From Deferribacteres bacterium (lineage in GTDB: Bacteria > Nitrospirota > Thermodesulfovibrionia > UBA6902): a stretch of DNA of 5,255 nt. How positions within the stretch are numbered: the stretch's first letter is position 1; every line of letters starts with the position of its first letter. A program made the position numbers and the translations under genes. The notes below the pieces were generated by a model. The model was not told the origin of the DNA and did not search any database. It saw nothing but the letters and a program-made list of their open reading frames with translations. The DNA is taken from contig JAADFS010000127.1 of the NCBI GenBank assembly GCA_013152795.1, positions 1-5,255 of the forward strand. Direction: 5' to 3'. Of this stretch, positions 1 through 3,318 are shown in pieces.

Positions 1-146
1 ATTATCGGCTCCTCAAGTATTTCATAGAATTTAAGCCCGATATGATAGTTGACATACTGAATTTCAGGAGTTCCGGATTTTTTAATCTGAATCTTTTACC
101 TCCGGGTGTGCCAAGGATTACAGGTGGTGATGCCCTTAGGGAATAA
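1..146 (+). CDS. 3' end of an unidentified protein-coding gene (partial)
   Basis: The third reading frame is open from base 3 and ends at a TAA at 144-146, giving the last 47 residues of a protein that begins before the window. The other two plus frames hit stops within about 35 bases. The tail reads as ordinary protein: a hydrophobic and charged start (RLLKYFIEFKPD), a MIVDIL strand-like segment, then a Pro/Gly-rich end (PPGVPRITGGDALRE). I do not recognise the family. The FKPDMIVDI segment followed by RSSG faintly recalls the KPD-hydrophobic strand of glycosyltransferases. That would suit a sulfotransferase neighbour, but the resemblance is too weak to name a function. The gene is co-directional with the sulfotransferase gene but 379 bp away, so co-transcription is uncertain. 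Confidence 0.5.
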   Translation, partial: YRLLKYFIEFKPDMIVDILNFRSSGFFNLNLLPPGVPRITGGDALRE

Positions 147-148
147 AG

Positions 149-186
149 AATCCTTTCATGTATCACTAAATGAAGACGTTAGGATT
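149..186 (+). terminator. Possible stem-loop after the upstream gene
   Basis: Three bases after the TAA of the upstream gene, AATCCT (149-154) can pair with AGGATT (181-186), and the adjoining TTCAT (155-159) with ATGAA (170-174). A six-base bulge lies on the 3' side and the loop is ten bases. The position suits a transcript-end hairpin. It is AT-rich and has no T-tract after it, so intrinsic termination is doubtful; it could be a processing or stability hairpin, or chance. Confidence 0.25.
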
Positions 187-197
187 ATGTCAATTAG

Positions 198-226
198 TTG
201 ACAAGGCTTGTCGGTTTGCATGAAAA
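198..226 (+). promoter_or_regulatory. Candidate promoter with overlapping dyad
   Basis: A consensus -35 hexamer TTGACA (198-203) overlaps a perfect dyad, GACAAG-G-CTTGTC (200-212). At 17 bp spacing the -10 would be TGAAAA (221-226), which matches the consensus at only three positions. If active it would drive the sulfotransferase gene through a leader of roughly 300 bases, and the dyad would be a natural place for a repressor. The long leader and poor -10 keep this tentative. Confidence 0.25.
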
Positions 227-246
227 GAGTTTCCTATGGAAAAGAT

Positions 247-274
247 AAACCGGTTTTCCTGCATAAACAGGTTT
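247..274. repeat. Paired short palindrome-like repeat
   Basis: AAACCGGTTT (247-256) is a perfect 10-bp palindrome. It is followed at an 18-bp centre-to-centre distance by AAACAGGTTT (265-274), identical except for one base. TGCATAAACAGG (260-271) also matches TGTATAAACAGG (3053-3064), part of the inverted repeat further downstream, at 11 of 12 positions. It could be a pair of operator half-sites or chance in AT-rich DNA. Confidence 0.25.
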
Positions 275-525
275 AAAGTCATTTCTCACCTTTAATGTCT
301 GCATTTCATTTTTATTTTCTTGTGGTTATAAACAGAAGGTTAGCAGCGCCCGTCCAAGTCTTTCGTCAACAGAAACGGTACGCAAGGCAAAAGATATACA
401 GGCATATTATTTGCAGTTGAGATACTAATGAACACTTATGCTCTGCGCTGCAAGATTAGTTGGTTATGAATTATGTTGACCTTTAAGAGTTCCCTGTTCA
501 ACGATCTTATGGGTTCCGGCGTGCT

Positions 526-1647
526 ATGCCCTACAGAAAAGATAATAATATGAGTGCAAATGATTATTTGCTGGAGGGTGCAAATCTTTTACGAGCAGGC
601 AACCTCCATAAAGCCGACGAAGTACTCTCCGGAGTGCTTCGCATTGCTCCGGACAATCATCTGGCCTTGTTTCTGAAGGGATTAACCGCCAAACAGGCGG
701 GGAATACAGAGTTGAGTATTGATCTTATCAGGAAAGCCATTTCAATAAGTCCGGAAATAGAAGCATACCATGAACAGCTTGGCAATATATTGTTTGAATC
801 AAATAGAATGGATGAGGCCATTATTTCCTACCGCAGGGCTGCTGGTCTTAATCCGCAGTTCAGCAGGACATTCGTTAAACAGGACCTGTTGCAATATCTT
901 CATTCCCCTGGAGCGGGGAATATTTTTTCTGCGAAGGGCCCGTTCTGTTGTTTTTCATGCCCTAAGGCCGGAACTCATCTTCTTGCTGACATAGTTCAGA
1001 AAATTACAGGACTGTCTGTCTTCTGGCCGGAGACCGCCGAGCTTTCTTTAGATATACTCCAGGGAATTCCCACTGGTTATTTTCTTACAGGACACTTCAC
1101 GGGAAGTCCGGCCCATTTCAATTTCTATCGAAACAACAGGTTTAAAATTATTTTTAACTATCGCGACCCAAGAGACCAGTTGGTATCCTTTTATTTTTAC
1201 TACAGGGAAATTTATAAGAACGGCGACAACGAGTGGGGACACTTGCTTCGCAGGTTCAACAAAGAGCAGGCCATCAACTATTTAATAAACACATTCCCTG
1301 CAAGGCTGGCCAACTGGCTTAATGACTGTCTGGAACTGGCCCGAATGGGCATTCCCGGCTTGTTCATCACATATGAAGAGCTGATAAACAATAAATTCGA
1401 CTCTATACGCCGCATTGCCAAATTCCTTGGATATGATTTATCAAATGACAGAATCAATATAATAATATCGGAGACTTCTTTTGACAAACCTTCGATTACT
1501 TTACAAAAAAAGGGGGAACCGGACAGCCACCTGAAACGAAAGGGCATAGCCGGTGACTGGCGGAATCATTTTACACAGGCAAATAAAGAGACTTTCAACT
1601 CTGTTGCAGGACGCCTGCTGGCTCAACTGGGTTACGAGATATGCTGA
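526..1647 (+). CDS. TPR-repeat sulfotransferase family protein
   Basis: A predicted cytoplasmic enzyme that transfers a sulfuryl group from PAPS to an unknown acceptor. Three consecutive 34-residue tetratricopeptide repeats fill residues about 11-44, 45-78 and 79-112, probably for partner or substrate binding. The sulfotransferase domain follows. The 5'-phosphosulfate loop is SCPKAGTH (144-151), matching the family's PKxGT pattern. The 3'-phosphate site is RDPRDQLVS (213-221). RKG-x-x-GDW (338-345) is the usual C-terminal PAPS-contact segment. H190 in the LTGHF stretch lies where the catalytic base is expected, by inference. There is no signal peptide or membrane segment. The start is uncertain: the ATG at 526 gives 373 residues and the in-frame ATG at 550 gives 365. 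Neither has a clear Shine-Dalgarno site, and the TPRs begin after both. The acceptor (glycan, lipid or protein) cannot be read from sequence. The domain assignment is secure. Confidence 0.92.
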   Translation: MPYRKDNNMSANDYLLEGANLLRAGNLHKADEVLSGVLRIAPDNHLALFLKGLTAKQAGNTELSIDLIRKAISISPEIEAYHEQLGNILFESNRMDEAIISYRRAAGLNPQFSRTFVKQDLLQYLHSPGAGNIFSAKGPFCCFSCPKAGTHLLADIVQKITGLSVFWPETAELSLDILQGIPTGYFLTGHFTGSPAHFNFYRNNRFKIIFNYRDPRDQLVSFYFYYREIYKNGDNEWGHLLRRFNKEQAINYLINTFPARLANWLNDCLELARMGIPGLFITYEELINNKFDSIRRIAKFLGYDLSNDRINIIISETSFDKPSITLQKKGEPDSHLKRKGIAGDWRNHFTQANKETFNSVAGRLLAQLGYEIC

Positions 1648-1719
1648 ACTCCGGAATTACCGGACACTGAATTTTGAACAATATTTTCCGGCACAGTCTC
1701 CTGCCTCTTTATGCAACAA
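1648..1719. other. Convergent intergenic gap
   Basis: The sulfotransferase gene (+) and the flavin reductase gene (-) converge on these 72 bases. A small perfect hairpin, TCCGG-AATTA-CCGGA (1650-1664), begins three bases after the sulfotransferase stop. It has no U-tract, so it is weak as an intrinsic terminator. CTGAATTTTG (1667-1676) and CAACAATCAG (1714-1723) are an 8-of-10 inverted match that could fold the rest of the gap. The right part is a copy of the dispersed repeat described at 1684-1723. Confidence 0.45.
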
Positions 1720-1723
1720 TCAG
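1684..1723. repeat. Dispersed repeat, solitary copy
   Basis: These 40 bases align without gaps to 3092-3131 at 31 of 40 positions. The conserved core is TCTCCTGC, three variable bases, then TTTATGCAACA (1697-1718 here, 3105-3126 there). The copy runs over the flavin reductase stop codon (1720-1722), so it may supply that gene's end. The mirror arm that makes a long hairpin in the downstream element is at best badly degraded here (CTGAATTTTG at 1667-1676). Confidence 0.6.
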
Positions 1724-2256
1724 TGCTGATACTTCAGATCAAACCTGATATCTCCCTTTGAGCCTATACTTACCAGCTTGGTATAGTGTATTGAGTAGAG
1801 ATGATTAATCTTTTCGGGATTGCCGTGTATTGCGACTACCTCTGCGATATAAAGCGTGTGATCTCCCGTCTCCACCTGATTTACGATCCTGCATTCATAA
1901 GCAACCGTAACACCATCTATAAGAGGCGGTCTTACGAGCTTTGAATGGACGGGCTTGAAACCCGTCTCCTGAAACTTATCCGTTTTTTTTCCACTCTTGG
2001 TCCCGCAAAGCCAGGCGTCCTTTTCCTGGCCTTCCGAAGGGAAACACAGCACAAACTCCTTGTGGTGCTCAAGGCATTCATGGGAATACCTCTCATGCCC
2101 CACTGAGATTGCGATCATCAGGGGACTCCACGAAGTGAACATCCACCATGAGAGCCCTATGATATTGGGCCTGTCTCTTTTATCCAGTGTAACAGCCAGT
2201 GTGTAAGGATAGGGTGAGGCAAGTTCAAAGGCTTCGTGTCTGTCAAGTTCTTTCAT
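1720..2256 (-). CDS. Flavin reductase family protein (flavoredoxin-like)
   Basis: A 178-residue FMN-binding protein of the flavin reductase-like (split beta-barrel) family, probably a cytosolic NAD(P)H-dependent flavin reductase or flavoredoxin-type electron carrier. Family features in order are: an N-terminal strand with PYPYTLAVT (15-23); the flavin-contact region PNIIGLSWWMFTSWSP (30-45), followed by the IAISVGHERYSHE strand and turn; CGTKSGKKTDKF (84-95), matching the usual CG-x-x-SG-x-x-x-DKF motif; and GDHTLYIAEV (131-140), the hallmark GDH strand. The length is normal for the family. The start is well supported: GGAGGT lies five bases upstream. The DUF1614 gene is 72 bp upstream on the same strand, so the two may be co-transcribed. 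The 20-bp palindrome in that gap is a candidate control site. Substrate and redox partner are unknown; C61, C71, C84 and C122 show no metal-binding pattern. Confidence 0.9.
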   Translation of the reverse strand: MKELDRHEAFELASPYPYTLAVTLDKRDRPNIIGLSWWMFTSWSPLMIAISVGHERYSHECLEHHKEFVLCFPSEGQEKDAWLCGTKSGKKTDKFQETGFKPVHSKLVRPPLIDGVTVAYECRIVNQVETGDHTLYIAEVVAIHGNPEKINHLYSIHYTKLVSIGSKGDIRFDLKYQH

Positions 2257-2261
2257 GTTTG

Positions 2262-2267
2262 ACCTCC
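2262..2267 (-). promoter_or_regulatory. Ribosome binding site of the flavin reductase gene
   Basis: Read on the minus strand this is GGAGGT, a near-perfect Shine-Dalgarno sequence with a five-base spacer to the ATG at 2256-2254. It fixes the start of the gene. Confidence 0.85.
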
Positions 2268-2281
2268 GGAAGAATCTTCAG

Positions 2282-2301
2282 TATTTCCCGGCCGGGAAAT
2301 A
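2282..2301. promoter_or_regulatory. 20-bp perfect palindrome, probable operator
   Basis: TATTTCCCGGCCGGGAAATA is its own reverse complement over all 20 bases, with no central spacer. It lies between the stop of the DUF1614 gene (2329-2331) and the ribosome binding site of the flavin reductase gene. A palindrome with no loop and no U-tract fits a site for a dimeric regulator better than a terminator. I cannot name the regulator. An AT-rich stretch (2302-2314) lies just upstream in the minus-strand direction and could contain a promoter, but no clear -35/-10 pair stands out. Confidence 0.5.
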
Positions 2302-2328
2302 GATTATTTAAAATTCTTTGACAGGACG

Positions 2329-2985
2329 TCATGCCAGCAGTACTGATATTATACCAACTATAAAAATGCCGTCAAAGACCCCGGCGCCGCCTATGCTCAG
2401 AAAAGACAGGCGGAATGTCTTCAACTGATGGAGCCTGAGGAGGTCGGCCCCTATCAGTGTCCCTAAAACTCCTGATATGTATGCAACAGCAGGCGCATCC
2501 GCCTTCCCGGCAAATGTCAATGCAGCGACTGCAGCGACAATCGGAGGGATGAATGCAGGAATCACTATGCCGACTCCTCTCACAGGCTTGCTTAAGTAAT
2601 AGGAGAAAGCAGCGGTTACGGCGGTTGCCAGGAATGCGGAAAGGAGATTTACCATTGGAAGAAGATACAGGCACAACAATCCGGGCAGGACAGCCCCACC
2701 CAGATTGAGCGCGATAATCCTTTCATGCACTTCAGGCACCCGTATCCCGAAAAACCTGCTGAAAATCTTCGTTACATCGTCAGGCTCTTCATAATAATCG
2801 AGCTCTTTCCTGTAAACCGGTATGTTTATCAGACTTCCCGCCAGGCAGAAGAAGAAAAACACAAGCCCTGCCACGGGGCTTAACCCTAACTTTGCAAATG
2901 CAACAGCCGGAAGCATAAACAGGAGAAACGGGGTAATGAGAAGAAAGATCAGAAAGATGGCAAGGGATATGGGCAGAAAGTACAT
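2329..2985 (-). CDS. DUF1614 family integral membrane protein
   Basis: A 218-residue inner-membrane protein of the DUF1614 family, whose function is unknown. About seven hydrophobic segments are visible, at roughly residues 3-29, 35-55, 92-111, 114-131, 137-158, 164-183 and 197-217. A charged cytosolic-type loop with YRKELDYYEEPDD lies between the second and third. Family signatures are AKLGLSP (31-37), the INIPVY stretch (53-58), GADLLRL (179-185) and GGAGVFDGIF (199-208) near the C-terminus. I chose the ATG at 2985 because AAGGA stands six bases upstream of it. An in-frame ATG at 3024 would add 13 residues but lies upstream of the candidate promoter. The gene is followed after 72 bp by the flavin reductase gene on the same strand and is divergent from the PilY1-like gene. 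The acidic and glycine residues in conserved membrane segments hint at transport or a membrane enzyme, but no reaction can be assigned. Confidence 0.88.
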   Translation of the reverse strand: MYFLPISLAIFLIFLLITPFLLFMLPAVAFAKLGLSPVAGLVFFFFCLAGSLINIPVYRKELDYYEEPDDVTKIFSRFFGIRVPEVHERIIALNLGGAVLPGLLCLYLLPMVNLLSAFLATAVTAAFSYYLSKPVRGVGIVIPAFIPPIVAAVAALTFAGKADAPAVAYISGVLGTLIGADLLRLHQLKTFRLSFLSIGGAGVFDGIFIVGIISVLLA

Positions 2986-2991
2986 GCAGTT

Positions 2992-2996
2992 TCCTT
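2992..2996 (-). promoter_or_regulatory. Ribosome binding site of the DUF1614 gene
   Basis: On the minus strand this reads AAGGA inside AAAAAGGAAAC, six bases before the ATG at 2985. It decides between this start and the upstream in-frame ATG at 3024, which has only a weak GG-poor leader. Confidence 0.7.
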
Positions 2997-3006
2997 TTTG
3001 CCTGAT

Positions 3007-3034
3007 AGTATAACAAAAATTCACCTTAATGCAA
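3007..3034 (-). promoter_or_regulatory. Candidate promoter of the DUF1614 gene
   Basis: On the minus strand, TATACT (3012-3007) matches the -10 consensus at five of six bases. TTGCAT (3034-3029) is a partial -35 with a 16-bp spacer. Transcription would begin near 3000, leaving a short leader that holds the AAGGA site. This also supports the shorter start for the protein. Confidence 0.45.
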
Positions 3035-3044
3035 GCAGGGTTGC

Positions 3045-3131
3045 CTTAATGTTGTATAAACAGGCAGAGGAGTCTGCTCGCTTTATAAAGGTTTTACGGC
3101 AGGCTCTCCTGCAGATTTATGCAACATTAAG
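3045..3131. repeat. 87-bp imperfect inverted-repeat element
   Basis: Two 33-base arms (3045-3077 and 3099-3131) are reverse complements at 26 of 33 positions. They are perfectly paired over the outer ten bases (CTTAATGTTG against CAACATTAAG). The 21-base loop contains a further 10-bp perfect palindrome, CTTTATAAAG (3081-3090). The right arm is related to the solitary copy at 1684-1723. No ORF lies inside. The structure resembles a small palindromic mobile element (REP- or MITE-like). Its place between divergent promoters also allows a regulatory role, and as RNA it would form a long hairpin. No target-site duplication was identified. Confidence 0.65.
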
Positions 3132-3248
3132 TCTAAGAGTAAGATAACAATATGAAACTATGTAACGGATTACACAAATCTATAGAACAGCCTCCATAAC
3201 AATCAAGCCAATCTGCCCTAAGTCTTTTAAAATCAAGCGGGTTTATCC

Positions 3249-3277
3249 TTAGCATCGAATTTGCTTTACATTATAAC
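3249..3277 (+). promoter_or_regulatory. Candidate promoter of the PilY1-like gene
   Basis: TTAGCA (3249-3254, four of six to the -35 consensus) and TATAAC (3272-3277, five of six to the -10 consensus) are separated by exactly 17 bp. Transcription would begin near 3284, giving a leader of about 35 bases before the ATG at 3319. AATAAT (3285-3290) with TTGCTT (3261-3266) at 18 bp is a weaker alternative. Confidence 0.4.
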
Positions 3278-3303
3278 TGAATTGAATAATTAAACAAGCA
3301 ACA

Positions 3304-3310
3304 GGAGAGG
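3304..3310 (+). promoter_or_regulatory. Ribosome binding site of the PilY1-like gene
   Basis: GGAGAGG offers GAGG eight bases, or GGAG eleven bases, before the ATG at 3319. The in-frame codons upstream meet a TGA at 3283 with no other start between, so this is the only reasonable initiation site. Confidence 0.7.
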
Positions 3311-3318
3311 ACAAAGAG

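Larger units (their letters stand above)
147..525. other. AT-rich intergenic region
   Basis: These 379 bases separate the upstream gene fragment from the sulfotransferase gene. All plus-strand frames are broken by frequent stops. The longest ATG frame I traced (295-420, 41 codons) has no ribosome binding site. The region holds the hairpin at 149-186, the TTGACA/dyad at 198-212 and the paired palindrome-like repeat at 247-274, listed separately. TTGACC at 476-481 has no good -10 partner at 16-18 bp. I see no RNA gene or recognised riboswitch. Confidence 0.6.
2986..3318. other. Divergent intergenic region
   Basis: This 333-base spacer lies between the divergent DUF1614 and PilY1-like genes. 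It holds a promoter candidate for each gene and, between them, the 87-bp inverted-repeat element at 3045-3131. CCTTAATG occurs twice, 20 bases apart (3024-3031 and 3044-3051). The stretch 3132-3245 is AT-rich with no frame worth calling and no recognised riboswitch or RNA gene. Confidence 0.6.

Noticed and set aside
373..395. AAACGGTACGCAAGGCAAAAG resembles one strand of the cyclic-di-GMP-I (GEMM) riboswitch core
   Set aside because: The partner half of the motif and the required hairpin stems upstream are missing, so the match is superficial.
295..420. A 41-codon plus-strand ORF starting ATG TCT GCA TTT
   Set aside because: It has no Shine-Dalgarno sequence, an odd composition (aromatic-rich then Arg/Gln-rich), and lies in AT-rich non-coding DNA. 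A chance ORF is more likely.
1048..1547. Minus-strand ORFs of 64 and 89 codons
   Set aside because: They lie opposite the conserved sulfotransferase motifs and have no ribosome binding site or domain.
1650..1664. TCCGG-AATTA-CCGGA hairpin as an intrinsic terminator for the sulfotransferase gene
   Set aside because: The stem is only five pairs and no U-tract follows, so I mention it within the gap but do not call a terminator.
1997..2206. A 69-codon plus-strand ORF
   Set aside because: It is antisense to the flavin reductase gene, whose frame is well supported by family motifs.
2318..2352. Plus-strand TTGACA followed by TATTAT
   Set aside because: The spacing is 23 bp, and the site would fire antisense into the end of the DUF1614 gene, so it is not a convincing promoter.
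2372..3016. Minus-strand ORFs of 100 and 75 codons and a plus-strand ORF of 63 codons
   Set aside because: They are alternate-frame shadows of the DUF1614 gene. Their Cys/Arg-rich composition is typical of out-of-frame translation.
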